64,000 bases of DNA from Pseudanabaena galeata CCNP1313 (GCF_029910235.1 NZ_CP112875.1:1-64000), one strand, 5' to 3'. Positions 36,722-46,052 are shown, counted from the first letter of the stretch. A program made the numbers and translations. The notes: generated from the sequence alone by a model not told the origin.

Positions 36722-38842
36722 ATGACGGAATACAAAATAGTTCTCAAGCCTGTTTATTCTGAGACGGTGGAAACCCCAAAAGGGATCGAAATTCCTGATG
36801 GTTGGCGATTGGCTTGGCATCAGTTAGAGACTTTTAAAGCTTTGCAAGATCCAGATATTGATGTGGTATTTAATACGGCGATGACTGGCGATGGTAAAAG
36901 CTTAGCGGCTTATTTATCCGCTATGACTGGTAAAAATTACACACTTGCAATGTACCCAACTAATGAGCTTGCGAGAGATCAAGAAAAGCAGGTTCAGTCT
37001 TATAAAACCAAGTTTAATCCCAAATATGATCCACAGATTTATCGATTAAATGCGACTACCTTAGAAGATTTTATTGAGACAAATAATTTACCTTCTAAAC
37101 AGTCAGGGTTGCTAAATCGGGTTGACAACTCAGAGATCTTGTTAACAAATCCAGATATTTTTCATTATATCCATGACTTTCGGTATTTAAGGCGCAATGC
37201 TCAAGGGAAGGGAGATAATCCAGACAAGGTATTTAAACGGATTGACGACAACTACAAACTCTTTGTATTTGATGAGTTTCACATTTTCTCATCACCTCAA
37301 ATTGCAAGTATCTTAAATTCAATACTTTTAATGCAACATACAGGAGGAAGACGTAAGTTTTTATTTCTCTCTGCTACGCCTAGCGAGATGCTACAGGAGT
37401 TTTTGACTAAATCAGGCATGAAATATGTTTGGATAAATCCCTTGAGTCATGGGGCTTATTGTTATGACACTCCAAATAATGCAGGACAATGGAGACAGAT
37501 TAATCAGTCTATTAATCTCACTTTTCCGTGTAATTTAGAGCCAAGCTTGCGATCAAGCTATGAATGGATTTTGGAAAATGCAGAAAGTATTATCTTGAAG
37601 TTTTTTCTGGATCATCCTCAAAGTAAAGGAGCAATCATCCTTAATTCGATCGCCGCAGTTAAGAAGCTAACCGTTGCTCTAAAGCCACTATTTAAAAGGC
37701 ATGGGCTAGAAGTTAGAGAAAATACAGGTCTAACGGGAGAATCTGAAAAGGCTTCATCGGTTGAAGAAGCCGATCTCTTGATTGGTACATCGACAATTGA
37801 TGTGGGCGTTGATTTCAAAATAAATTTTCTGGTTTTTGAAGCGGCGGATGGTGGGAATTTTGTACAGCGATTAGGACGACTGGGAAGACATGAGGGATTC
37901 TCAGCATATCAAGCTTATGCGCTGTTACCACATTTCATCCTTTCACGGTTGTTTGAGGTGGAGTCTAAGCCTTTAACTGATGGTGAAACCTATGAACGTC
38001 CAACTTTTAATGATGCAATTCATCAAGCCTATCCGTTTATCAATGAATTTACAGAATATCCAAAACGTTGGGGTGGGATTCAATCTGCTTTTGTCTTTTC
38101 TGAATTGAAAAGAATGTCACAAACCTATCCTGAAGCTGCTGATGGATTTGGCAAAGATGTTCAAAATGCCCTAGGAATTAAGCTTAAACAGCAATATGGA
38201 CATATTGGAGAACTAAAAAATGATGGTAAATCCAAAGTTATTGATGAGGCTCGGAGCTTTCGAGGTAGTAGTCAATTAGATTGTGCAATTTATGATCTAA
38301 CCAATCCTAATGAGCCAGAGTGCGATCGCTTTAAAACCTATAACTTACAGGGCATCCTGAGTAATTTTACCTTTGGATGGATGGAAGAGGATGAATTTAT
38401 TCAAAGAGCAAAAATGGCAAATGCGATGAGAAGTAGATTTAAGGATGTGCTTTGTTATCTCAAATTAACTGGTTATCGAGATGTGCGTGAGGATTGGAAA
38501 TTTTTTATACCTGAAGATTTGGGCGACATAGCGCGACTGGCAAAAGTTCAGGTTTTGAAAGGCTTGGAGGTGTGGCAACCACAGGGAGACGGAATTAACC
38601 AAATTAGCCGATCGCTGAGGAGTCGAGGTTTAGTTTGCTATATCTCTGATCGCGATCGCGCTACACTACGAGCAAAGCTAGGTTTACCAATTCATTTTCA
38701 GGCTTATGGTTTAGCAGATAAGTATAGTTTTAGCGATCGCGGCTCACCACCTTACACGATTGCATTTGGCAAGTCAGCGTTAATTTTAGAAACATTGCTC
38801 AGGTTTTGGAAACCAAAGGAGGACTTAGGATGGATTTGCTAA
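36722..38842 (+). CDS. cas3: Type I-D CRISPR-associated helicase Cas3'
   Basis: A 706-residue SF2 helicase without an HD domain, as in type I-D, where the HD nuclease sits on Cas10d. Walker A is in NTAMTGDGKSLAAYLS near 58, the DEFH box in YKLFVFDEFHIFSSPQ near 185, SAT in FLFLSATPSEM, and motif VI in NFVQRLGRLGRHEGF near 385. It unwinds target DNA after Cascade binding. First gene of the cas operon; it overlaps cas10d by 13 nt. Confidence 0.92.
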   Translation: MTEYKIVLKPVYSETVETPKGIEIPDGWRLAWHQLETFKALQDPDIDVVFNTAMTGDGKSLAAYLSAMTGKNYTLAMYPTNELARDQEKQVQSYKTKFNPKYDPQIYRLNATTLEDFIETNNLPSKQSGLLNRVDNSEILLTNPDIFHYIHDFRYLRRNAQGKGDNPDKVFKRIDDNYKLFVFDEFHIFSSPQIASILNSILLMQHTGGRRKFLFLSATPSEMLQEFLTKSGMKYVWINPLSHGAYCYDTPNNAGQWRQINQSINLTFPCNLEPSLRSSYEWILENAESIILKFFLDHPQSKGAIILNSIAAVKKLTVALKPLFKRHGLEVRENTGLTGESEKASSVEEADLLIGTSTIDVGVDFKINFLVFEAADGGNFVQRLGRLGRHEGFSAYQAYALLPHFILSRLFEVESKPLTDGETYERPTFNDAIHQAYPFINEFTEYPKRWGGIQSAFVFSELKRMSQTYPEAADGFGKDVQNALGIKLKQQYGHIGELKNDGKSKVIDEARSFRGSSQLDCAIYDLTNPNEPECDRFKTYNLQGILSNFTFGWMEEDEFIQRAKMANAMRSRFKDVLCYLKLTGYRDVREDWKFFIPEDLGDIARLAKVQVLKGLEVWQPQGDGINQISRSLRSRGLVCYISDRDRATLRAKLGLPIHFQAYGLADKYSFSDRGSPPYTIAFGKSALILETLLRFWKPKEDLGWIC

Positions 38843-41800
38843 GCAAAAAGAAAACCTCTATGAATGATCAACAACTATCATTCTTTGATAACGATGATGA
38901 TCTTCCTACTGAGTCTATAGACTTTGAATCTACGGAAGATACAGAACAAGATAAACCACCAGAACGACCCGAACTGCTTACAATTCGGTTGTTTAAAGAG
39001 GCAATTAAAAAAGAAAATGAAGGCGATCAAATACTTGAAAAGTTTGCTGATCATGTTTTGCCTAATTTGATTCGTCAGCTTGTCGGCTTTACTGCCAAAG
39101 GTGGTCAATTTACCGAAGATCGCAAGGCTGAAGGTAAAAATGTTGAACGTAGCAAACACGATCAATCTTTAACGGCTCATCTGCTTAACGGGTTATTTCC
39201 GACTTACCGTATTCTAAAAAATCTAAAAAATCATCCAGAAACAAATCAGGTCAAGCGATTATGTGCAGGCAATGATTTTATAGAAGCACTGTTTATCTGT
39301 GACTACATTTTGCATGACTCCGATAAGTTACCCGATTATCAAAGTTGGTTAATTGCCAATGATACGGATGGAAACTTTCGCGATCGCGACTGGAAAAGCA
39401 AACCAGCCAAAAAAGAGGATGCTCCAAACTTTGGACGCGATTTTGTTGAGAAGAAAGTATTAGACTTTGGCTTAGACAAACTTTTTGATAGTAATTGGCG
39501 TGATTACTTAGATGACATCGTATGGGGTATCCATAACGCAGGAGTCAAGTATGACGCTGATCTGGGTATGGAAAAGCGGGGACTCAAGCCTCAATTAGAC
39601 GGCAGGGAAAGAGGTATTCTGTCACGGCTTGTGAGAATTTCTGATCTCTTTGCTTCAGTAATTAAGCATCCCCAAGACATTCAAAGTAGTGGTTTACAGG
39701 AGTTGTTACACGATCTCAGTAATGGACAACTTAAATTTACCTATCATTCACTGTCAGATAATCGAGGCGTTCTTACCAACATCTTAAATAATGCCTTGAT
39801 GGATGCCCATCCCAAGGATGACTATACTCCTTTACTCTTTTTGCCTGATGGTGTTGTTTATCTAGCTAAAGCTAAAGCTATCGAAATCAATACCGATCAA
39901 ATTCCCGATCAAGTTATTGCCAAAATCCGATCGCTTTGTGCGGGGCAACTAAAACGTAGACAAACTGGCTTTGGACGTGATGGTAAAGGCTTTAAATTTG
40001 CAGATTACTACTGGCTATTTTTTGACAGTGTGCAACTCATGCAAGTAAGCGTTAGCGCTGCCTCAAAGCTAATCCCAATTACTAAAGTTTCTTCAGCGAA
40101 AAAGCGTGGTGATAGCTTGGCAAAAGCTCAGGCATCAGGAGAGTTACCAGACAATCTAGATTTAGATTTTCCTGATAATCCATTGATTGACCGATTAGCC
40201 GAATTTGGCGATACCCTATGTCGTGGGATTTGGCGAGAATGGTGCGATCGCGCTAATAACTGGCAAAAACAACAACCAAAAGCAGAGCGTAAAGCTTTGC
40301 CAGAGTTAGATTTAACTGAGAAGTTAGCTGAGGTTCTCGATTTGGCTAACGAAATTCCAATAGTAAAGGCAATTCAATCTCTCAAAAAAACAGGAGGAGT
40401 TCCCCTAGATTGGTATTATCTAGCTGCTCAATATTGCCGTAAGCATCCTGATCTTGATGACAATGGCAGTCGCCAGATCATGGAAGTATTAACCAGTCAC
40501 GCAGCAGAGTTAATCCGCCCAATTTATGAAGAATTTACTTTTCCTGATGGTTGGGATGATTTACGGACATACGTTAGCCGCAGTATTTCCTTACCATCGG
40601 GAGCAGTAATTGCACCTCAGCCTGATAGCTTCTTAGTTGAAATGGGACGCTACAAAGCCGCTAAAGTAGTTGGACGTGGTAGAGAAAATGTCTGTGCGAT
40701 GTCTAGCTCTGCTTACACCGTCAGCGAACAAATGGAATCGGCAACTCTCTTTGCTCCACAGGTTTATAGTAATCGTCAGATTCTATTTAATGCCCAAGCA
40801 GCAAAGCGCCAAATTTGTTCTATCTGGTCAATTGAAATTATGCTACGGCAAATTTTAATGAATCAGACTAACTCCACTGGTGGGGACTTTGAAGGACGCA
40901 AATATCGTTATCTCTATCTTTATCCAACGTACTTTTTCACACCAGAAACGAATAAATTCTTGCAAAAAGCCTATTCGTGGATTGCTAGAATTAGATTTGA
41001 TGCAGATATTCGTAAACATTTAATTAGTGAGGATCAAGTTGCTAAGTTTGAGATTGCGAATTATCAAAGTGTTGACTCTTTACTAATTCAGGAGAACTTA
41101 AACCCAGAAGACGATCGCACATTTAAAATGTTGGGCTATCCCGATGATCAGCCCCTTACATTTTTCTTTCTTGCTCTACCACCGAGCCGAGATGCTACAG
41201 ATACAGAATCTTGGGTAATGCCGTCATGGTTAGCGATGGCATTACCTCTCATCCTTGACGTAAAAACTGTTGTTTCTGAGTCACCTGTACCACCTTTTAT
41301 AAGTGGTGCTGATTTTGAGGAGACAGCTTTACTCGATGGTGAGCATCAAGCTATACGTTCGTTAATCAAACGCGATCGCATTCGCCTTGATGCGATTATT
41401 CCTAGAGAGACAGCAGAGCGTAAATTCTCACCTCTCAATGCTTTGAGTACAGCCTACTGCATTCATTTAGAGGCTAATCGAAAAAAAGATGGCGATCCTG
41501 ACTGGGGAAAACTGTCGGCATTAGCCCGTGACCTAGAAACCAGTCCTCTATTTGTTTTCCACTATCTCAATGTGTGGTTACGCAAACAAGACCGAGATAC
41601 TGTACCAATCCAAAAGGTGAAACTCTATCTCGATCTCTACTACTATCTTGATCCAGAGGGAAAAGACGTGAATCAACTTCGTAAACTAACTCAGCTTTAC
41701 CGTGCGTTTTATCGTGCTAAGAGTCAGTATGCCAAAGCCAATGCTGTTCTCAAACCGATTGATGAAGCAGCAGATGTGATTATCAAGATCAACAAAACCC

Positions 41801-42177
41801 TAGCTAATGACACAGAGTCACTCACTGATATTGTCTCGGCAAGGCTTGCTAAACTCATGACCAATGTTCGGCGGAGGGCAGCAGAAGGCAAGCCAACCCT
41901 TACTTTTGTTGATGGTAAGTGGAAACCTGCACTCACTAGCGAACAGGAGCGTCAAGCCATTTATGAGTTCTCACTATTTTTTGTCAAAGAAATCTTTGAG
42001 GGGACTTTTAAAGGCGATCGCTCTCGTTTAGCAGGAACACAACTCAATCTAATCAGAGATACTTGTGATTATCTCTATCGTCTCGAAGATGATCGAGAAC
42101 GTCAGGAGCGTAAGGTTGACGAACCCAGCGAAATCCCTGAAATTCTTGAAGATGACACCGATCAATCAAATCTTTAA
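38830..42177 (+). CDS. cas10d: Type I-D large subunit Cas10d (Csc3)
   Basis: 1115 residues from the ATG at 38830, preferred because AGGAGG lies 6-7 nt upstream; it overlaps the cas3 stop. The N-terminal HD nuclease region shows KHDQSLTAHLLNGLFPTYRIL, DYILHDSDKLPDY and HNAG. The middle contains palm-like domains; I see no GGDD polymerase motif, as usual for Cas10d. The helical C-terminus corresponds to the small subunit Cas11d, which may also be made from an internal start (see 41668). Nuclease of the I-D effector complex. Confidence 0.93.
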   Translation: MDLLSKKKTSMNDQQLSFFDNDDDLPTESIDFESTEDTEQDKPPERPELLTIRLFKEAIKKENEGDQILEKFADHVLPNLIRQLVGFTAKGGQFTEDRKAEGKNVERSKHDQSLTAHLLNGLFPTYRILKNLKNHPETNQVKRLCAGNDFIEALFICDYILHDSDKLPDYQSWLIANDTDGNFRDRDWKSKPAKKEDAPNFGRDFVEKKVLDFGLDKLFDSNWRDYLDDIVWGIHNAGVKYDADLGMEKRGLKPQLDGRERGILSRLVRISDLFASVIKHPQDIQSSGLQELLHDLSNGQLKFTYHSLSDNRGVLTNILNNALMDAHPKDDYTPLLFLPDGVVYLAKAKAIEINTDQIPDQVIAKIRSLCAGQLKRRQTGFGRDGKGFKFADYYWLFFDSVQLMQVSVSAASKLIPITKVSSAKKRGDSLAKAQASGELPDNLDLDFPDNPLIDRLAEFGDTLCRGIWREWCDRANNWQKQQPKAERKALPELDLTEKLAEVLDLANEIPIVKAIQSLKKTGGVPLDWYYLAAQYCRKHPDLDDNGSRQIMEVLTSHAAELIRPIYEEFTFPDGWDDLRTYVSRSISLPSGAVIAPQPDSFLVEMGRYKAAKVVGRGRENVCAMSSSAYTVSEQMESATLFAPQVYSNRQILFNAQAAKRQICSIWSIEIMLRQILMNQTNSTGGDFEGRKYRYLYLYPTYFFTPETNKFLQKAYSWIARIRFDADIRKHLISEDQVAKFEIANYQSVDSLLIQENLNPEDDRTFKMLGYPDDQPLTFFFLALPPSRDATDTESWVMPSWLAMALPLILDVKTVVSESPVPPFISGADFEETALLDGEHQAIRSLIKRDRIRLDAIIPRETAERKFSPLNALSTAYCIHLEANRKKDGDPDWGKLSALARDLETSPLFVFHYLNVWLRKQDRDTVPIQKVKLYLDLYYYLDPEGKDVNQLRKLTQLYRAFYRAKSQYAKANAVLKPIDEAADVIIKINKTLANDTESLTDIVSARLAKLMTNVRRRAAEGKPTLTFVDGKWKPALTSEQERQAIYEFSLFFVKEIFEGTFKGDRSRLAGTQLNLIRDTCDYLYRLEDDRERQERKVDEPSEIPEILEDDTDQSNL
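41668..42177 (+). CDS. cas11d: Cas11d small subunit, predicted internal translation product
   Basis: In type I-D systems the small subunit is known to be translated from inside cas10d. An in-frame GTG at 41668 is preceded by AGAGGG with a 7-nt spacer. It would give 169 residues (VNQLRKLTQLYRAFYRAKSQ...), an all-helical protein matching the expected position of Cas11d. The start codon is inferred; other internal starts cannot be excluded. Confidence 0.5.
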   Translation: MNQLRKLTQLYRAFYRAKSQYAKANAVLKPIDEAADVIIKINKTLANDTESLTDIVSARLAKLMTNVRRRAAEGKPTLTFVDGKWKPALTSEQERQAIYEFSLFFVKEIFEGTFKGDRSRLAGTQLNLIRDTCDYLYRLEDDRERQERKVDEPSEIPEILEDDTDQSNL

Positions 42178-42191
42178 TCTTGGTATGACCT

Positions 42192-42803
42192 ATGACTAAA
42201 CTTCTTAACCCCGATGATACATATACTTTTAGCCGATATTTTGAGCTAAAGATTGAAGCCGAAGATCTTGCTAAAGAATTTGGCTACACCCTAGAAACCA
42301 AAAGATTGAGTTTACCCAAATATACTGGTGAGCTAGATCGCATTCAACAAACACAGAGTAGAATTGAAGAAATTCTGCCCTATGTTACTCTCTCGAATGA
42401 ATCCGCACGGAGAGAATGGTTAATCGCTCCTCTTTTAGCTGATGTTATCCATTACACAAAAGCTAAAGTGAGAGTTGAATATCCCATCAAAGTTTCTAAG
42501 TATCTACAGGGTAATCTTGACTATTTCATTGAATCATCTCAAGCACTTCTCATCGTGGAAGCTAAAAAGGCTGATTTGAACTTTGGTATGACACAGCTAG
42601 TATCTCAGTTGATTACCCTTGATCAATGGCAAGAAGATCACACACAAGAACATTTTATTGGTGCTGTCACGACTGGTAAAACTTGGGAATTTGCTCGGCT
42701 CAACCGCCAGAGTAAGCACTTTGAGCAAGGTTTTGAAGATTATTCAATCCCTGATGATCTTGACGAAATCACCCGAATTCTTGTCCAAGAACTAATTGGT
42801 TAA
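42192..42803 (+). CDS. PD-(D/E)XK nuclease-like protein inside the cas operon
   Basis: A 203-residue protein between cas10d and csc2, not a standard type I-D gene. After a helical N-terminus (REWLIAPLLADVIHYTKAKVRVEYPI) comes GNLDYFIESSQALLIVEAKKADLNFGMTQLVSQL. This is D, then E-x-K on a hydrophobic strand, followed by a Gln helix: the PD-(D/E)XK core as in HsdR-N-type and DUF-type nucleases. 14 nt separate it from cas10d and 62 nt from csc2, all on one strand, so it is cotranscribed. An accessory nuclease role in interference or adaptation is inferred, not shown. Confidence 0.7.
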   Translation: MTKLLNPDDTYTFSRYFELKIEAEDLAKEFGYTLETKRLSLPKYTGELDRIQQTQSRIEEILPYVTLSNESARREWLIAPLLADVIHYTKAKVRVEYPIKVSKYLQGNLDYFIESSQALLIVEAKKADLNFGMTQLVSQLITLDQWQEDHTQEHFIGAVTTGKTWEFARLNRQSKHFEQGFEDYSIPDDLDEITRILVQELIG

Positions 42804-42865
42804 GGATTAATAGCCATTTCCACCTTTCAATTTATATACAAAACTAATTTCACAAGGAAAAAACC

Positions 42866-43885
42866 ATGACATTTCTAAAATCTGTTGATCCCAAGTTTTT
42901 TCACGATGCAATCCCTGCAAAGCCTATGGGCAAGTATGCTCATTTTCTAACCTTGCGGATCACAGAGTCTTACCCACTCTTACAAACCGATGGAGAACTG
43001 AATCGGGCGAGAATTCGTGCTGGTATTCAACACAACGAGACAATTAGCCGTTTAGCTTTCTTTAAGCGCAAACAATCAACGCCTGAACGTTTAACAGGTC
43101 GTGAATTGCTGCGTAAGTATGAGATTGGAGATGCTGCAAATTGTGATTACAACGTAGAATTTAGCAAGACCACTCCTGACTGTGTTCTCTATGGATTTGC
43201 AATCGGTGATTCTGGCTCTGAAAAGTCTAAGGTAGTAGTCGATACGGCTTACTCAATTACACCTTTTGATGATTCGCATTTTAACTTCACTTTGAATGCT
43301 CCTTTTGAAAGTGGCACAATGAGCCGTAAAGGTGAAGTAACAAGCCGCATCAATAGCCAAGATCACATTTTGCCACAGGTGTTCTTTCCCAGCATCGTAA
43401 CTCTAAAAGATCCGACAGAAGCAGGATTCCTCTATGTCTTTAACAATATTTTGCGAACCAGTCGCTATGGAGCGCAAACAACCCGCACAGGTACAATTCG
43501 CAATGAGTTGATCGGTGTTGTATTTGCAGATGGTGAAATTGTGAGCAATCTACGCTGGACTCAAAAAATCTATGATCTTTTGAGCGATCGCCAACAAATT
43601 AATCTTCCCGATCCATTAGACGAAGATTTTGCCCTAACTGCTGCTGTCGATGCAATTCGTGATTTGATTTCCCAAGAATATGTATGTCACACTGATTTGA
43701 TTGGAGATGCTTTTAAACCTTTACTAAGTGAGGTTCAATCTTTAATCAGTAATGAATCTCGATTGATTGAAATATTGACAAAGGCTAATGCTGAGTCATC
43801 GAACTATGCTCAAACTTGGATTCTCAAACCATCTAAAGATGCTAAAAATGATGAGAAAAAGGCGGCAAAAGTAGGTAAAAAGTAA
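42866..43885 (+). CDS. csc2: Type I-D backbone subunit Cas7d (Csc2)
   Basis: A 339-residue Csc2, which forms the crRNA-coating filament. It has the N-terminal KYAHFLTLRITESYPLLQTDGELNRARI, then QVFFPSIVTLKDPTEAGFLYVFNNIL and TRYGAQTTRTGTIRNELIGVVFADGE, all typical of the family. AAGGA lies before the ATG. Its TAA overlaps the csc1 start (TAATG). Complete length. Confidence 0.92.
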   Translation: MTFLKSVDPKFFHDAIPAKPMGKYAHFLTLRITESYPLLQTDGELNRARIRAGIQHNETISRLAFFKRKQSTPERLTGRELLRKYEIGDAANCDYNVEFSKTTPDCVLYGFAIGDSGSEKSKVVVDTAYSITPFDDSHFNFTLNAPFESGTMSRKGEVTSRINSQDHILPQVFFPSIVTLKDPTEAGFLYVFNNILRTSRYGAQTTRTGTIRNELIGVVFADGEIVSNLRWTQKIYDLLSDRQQINLPDPLDEDFALTAAVDAIRDLISQEYVCHTDLIGDAFKPLLSEVQSLISNESRLIEILTKANAESSNYAQTWILKPSKDAKNDEKKAAKVGKK

Positions 43886-44586
43886 TGACTCATATCTATC
43901 GCTGTGAGCTTGAGCTACATGACACGCTCTACTTTGCCACCCGTGAGATCGGACGCTTGTATGAAACCGAAGCGATCATTCATAACTATGCCCTTTGCTA
44001 TGCCTTGGGGCTAGTTGATAGCGATCGCTACGGTACACAAGTATCAGCCGAACATGAATATCGCTACTTCTGCCGCGAACAAGTTCCCATGTATGAGGAG
44101 CATTTGAGCAAACTCAACGAAGTGGGAATCTATGTCACACCTGCGCGATCGCTTCAGCATACTTCTGTGTTACACACATGGAAATATGCCAATAATAACT
44201 ATCACGTTGAGATGGAGAAAACTCAAAAAAATATTCCTAGCTTTGGCAGAGCTAAGGAAATCGCGCCCGAAAGTGCTTTTGAATTTTTCATCTTGTCCCA
44301 AAATCCCTTACCTAAACTTTCTAAATGGATTCGTTTGGGTAAATGGATGAGTAAAGCAGAGTTGCAAGTAAAAAAGCTAGATAAAGTTAAGCAGGGAAAT
44401 GGAGATTTTATATTTCCTTATCCCCTTAATCCCCTTGATGTAATGTTTACTCACCAAGTCTTGAGCTATGACACCGTAAATATGCCGCCTGTTAGTCTGA
44501 TTCGCAATGTCAGCATGAATGGACATTTTTATGATGTTGATGGCTTCAAAATCCCTGCTCGTATGCAATATCGCTTTAAGGTATAG
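43885..44586 (+). CDS. csc1: Type I-D subunit Cas5d (Csc1)
   Basis: A 233-residue Csc1, the subunit that holds the crRNA 5' handle. Starts MTHIYRCELELHDTLYFATREIGRLYETEAIIHNYALCYAL. Further landmarks are TPARSLQHTSVLHTWKYANNNYHVEM and the C-terminal RLGKWMSKAELQVKKL and MPPVSLIRNVSMNGHFY. Overlaps csc2 by one base. Downstream, 3 nt after its stop, an 11-codon frame (MTIQELCDRQF) ends at 44625; it may be the remnant of a gene start disrupted by the antisense insertion. Confidence 0.92.
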   Translation: MTHIYRCELELHDTLYFATREIGRLYETEAIIHNYALCYALGLVDSDRYGTQVSAEHEYRYFCREQVPMYEEHLSKLNEVGIYVTPARSLQHTSVLHTWKYANNNYHVEMEKTQKNIPSFGRAKEIAPESAFEFFILSQNPLPKLSKWIRLGKWMSKAELQVKKLDKVKQGNGDFIFPYPLNPLDVMFTHQVLSYDTVNMPPVSLIRNVSMNGHFYDVDGFKIPARMQYRFKV

Positions 44587-44626
44587 GTTATGACTATTCA
44601 AGAACTATGCGATCGCCAGTTTTAAC

Positions 44627-45070
44627 CTAACCACCAAAACCCTTTTTCTTTTTATTCGATTTGATTGGCTTGAGTGACTTACCACTATTTGCGATCGCTA
44701 ATCTCGTATTTCGCTTTTTCTGATATTCCTTGATTCTAGATGCCAACGGATGACTCGAATCAAGTCTGAGATGAGTAAGAGACATTACAAATGCACCAAC
44801 ATTTTTATCGTCTTTTGAGGCTTCTCCAGCCTTGGCAATTAAGGTGCAGAGGATACCACCCATATCACTGGAGTAAAACAGTTTTTCGATTTCATACACC
44901 TGATCTGGATCGGAAACGTTAACACTCTGCTCTTTGAGTCCCTGAAATCCTCTTTCTGTAATCCGAACATTTATGGGAAGGCTAGATTCCATATCTACAT
45001 AAAGTTTACGGGCTAGAACTGGATCGTCAATTGTTGCGATCGCAAACATTTTCTCGGTTTGTTCATCCAT
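44627..45070 (-). CDS. Hypothetical protein antisense within cas operon (147 aa)
   Basis: Lies between csc1 and cas6 on the opposite strand. Starts MDEQTEKMFAIATIDDPVLARKLYVDME and ends with a Lys-rich tail (SGKSLKPIKSNKKKKGFGG). The segment AFVMSLTHLRLDSSHPLASRIKEYQKKRNTRLA recalls a conserved cyanobacterial hypothetical family, but I cannot name it. Its insertion interrupts the spacing of an otherwise tight operon. A link to CRISPR function is not supported by any motif. Confidence 0.6.
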   Translation of the reverse strand: MDEQTEKMFAIATIDDPVLARKLYVDMESSLPINVRITERGFQGLKEQSVNVSDPDQVYEIEKLFYSSDMGGILCTLIAKAGEASKDDKNVGAFVMSLTHLRLDSSHPLASRIKEYQKKRNTRLAIANSGKSLKPIKSNKKKKGFGG

Positions 45071-45155
45071 AGTTTTTGGTAATTGGTAATTGGTGATTTT
45101 GTCGTTTTCTTTTCAAAATCGTAAATGCAAGACATATTTCAAGGAATAAATAATC

Positions 45156-46052
45156 ATGCCTCATAGCTTAGTTGTTAATTTTATGCCAAAAACACCGATT
45201 TATCCTGAATATCTAACAGGACGGCATATTCATGCGCTTTTTTTGACATTGGTTAGCTCTGTAGATAAAGAACTAGGCGATCGCCTGCATGGTGAAAAAG
45301 CGAATAAAGGATTTGGGTTGAGTCCGATTCAGCAATTGGCGGTTAGCGATCGGCAATTAGCGGTTAGCTCTGACAAGAACAAACCCAAGCTAAAGAAAGC
45401 CAACAGCCAACAGCTAAAAGCTAAAAGCCTCTCTTGGCACAATCAAGAAATCTCCCCCTCAACTCCCTGCTGGTGGCGCATCACCCTATTAGATGAAGTT
45501 CTCTTTAGCAAACTCACAGGACTTTGGCTCAATCTCAACCCCGATCGCGCTTTTCATCTTGGTTCCGCCGACCTCTATATCACCAGTATTCTCGGCACAC
45601 CCCAATCGAGCCAACCTTGGGCAAACTTCGCCACCTATCAACAAATCTACGATCGCGCCTCAGATACAGAAAAAGCGATCGCCTTTCACCTCGCTACACC
45701 CACCGCATTCCGTCAGGGTAAATATGACTCGCCATTACCCACTCGCGACAATGTATTTAAAAGCCTATGCGATCGCTGGAACACCTACAGCGAAATCCCA
45801 ATTAATCCCGAAATTATCGAATATATCTTTCCCAGTAAATTTGACATTAAGACAGAAGTTGTCAAAAACTATGACACCCATAGTTTTATCGGTTGTGTCG
45901 GTGAGATTGGTTATCGAATTCTCGGTGATGCCTCACCAGATGCGATCAAACAAATTAATGCTCTAGCGGACTTTGCGATGTTTGCTGGAATTGGGAGGAA
46001 GACGACGATGGGGATGGGGATGGCTAAGAGGCTGTTAGCGATTAGCTGTTAG
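45156..46052 (+). CDS. cas6: CRISPR pre-crRNA endoribonuclease Cas6
   Basis: A 298-residue RAMP protein. Family landmarks: SLVVNFMPKTPIYPEYLTGRHIHALFL at the start, STPCWWRITLLDE in the middle, VGEIGYRIL, and the glycine-rich loop FAMFAGIGRKTTMGMGMAKR at the C-terminus. Residues about 64-92 (QQLAVSDRQLAVSSDKNKPKLKKANSQ...) are encoded by heptamer-like repeats (45341-45435) and interrupt the core between KGFGLSPI and SWHNQE. The final codons (LLAISC) also come from a repeat. Cas6 releases crRNAs by cutting in the repeat; whether the insertion is tolerated is unknown. Confidence 0.88.
   Translation: MPHSLVVNFMPKTPIYPEYLTGRHIHALFLTLVSSVDKELGDRLHGEKANKGFGLSPIQQLAVSDRQLAVSSDKNKPKLKKANSQQLKAKSLSWHNQEISPSTPCWWRITLLDEVLFSKLTGLWLNLNPDRAFHLGSADLYITSILGTPQSSQPWANFATYQQIYDRASDTEKAIAFHLATPTAFRQGKYDSPLPTRDNVFKSLCDRWNTYSEIPINPEIIEYIFPSKFDIKTEVVKNYDTHSFIGCVGEIGYRILGDASPDAIKQINALADFAMFAGIGRKTTMGMGMAKRLLAISC
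45341..45435. repeat. Heptamer-type repeats inside cas6
   Basis: Units such as CAATTGGCGGTTAGCGATCGG, CAATTAGCGGTTAGC, CCAACAGCCAACAGC and TAAAAGCTAAAAGC follow each other within the cas6 coding frame. They belong to the same AGCTAAA/AGCCAAA/GTTAGC family seen in the gaps downstream. The frame stays open. Confidence 0.7.

Noticed and set aside
38878-39165. Minus-strand frame of 95 codons at the start of cas10d
   Set aside because: Lies opposite well-supported cas10d sequence; hydrophobic Phe/Ile-rich reading is a by-product of Lys/Asp/Glu-rich codons on the coding strand.
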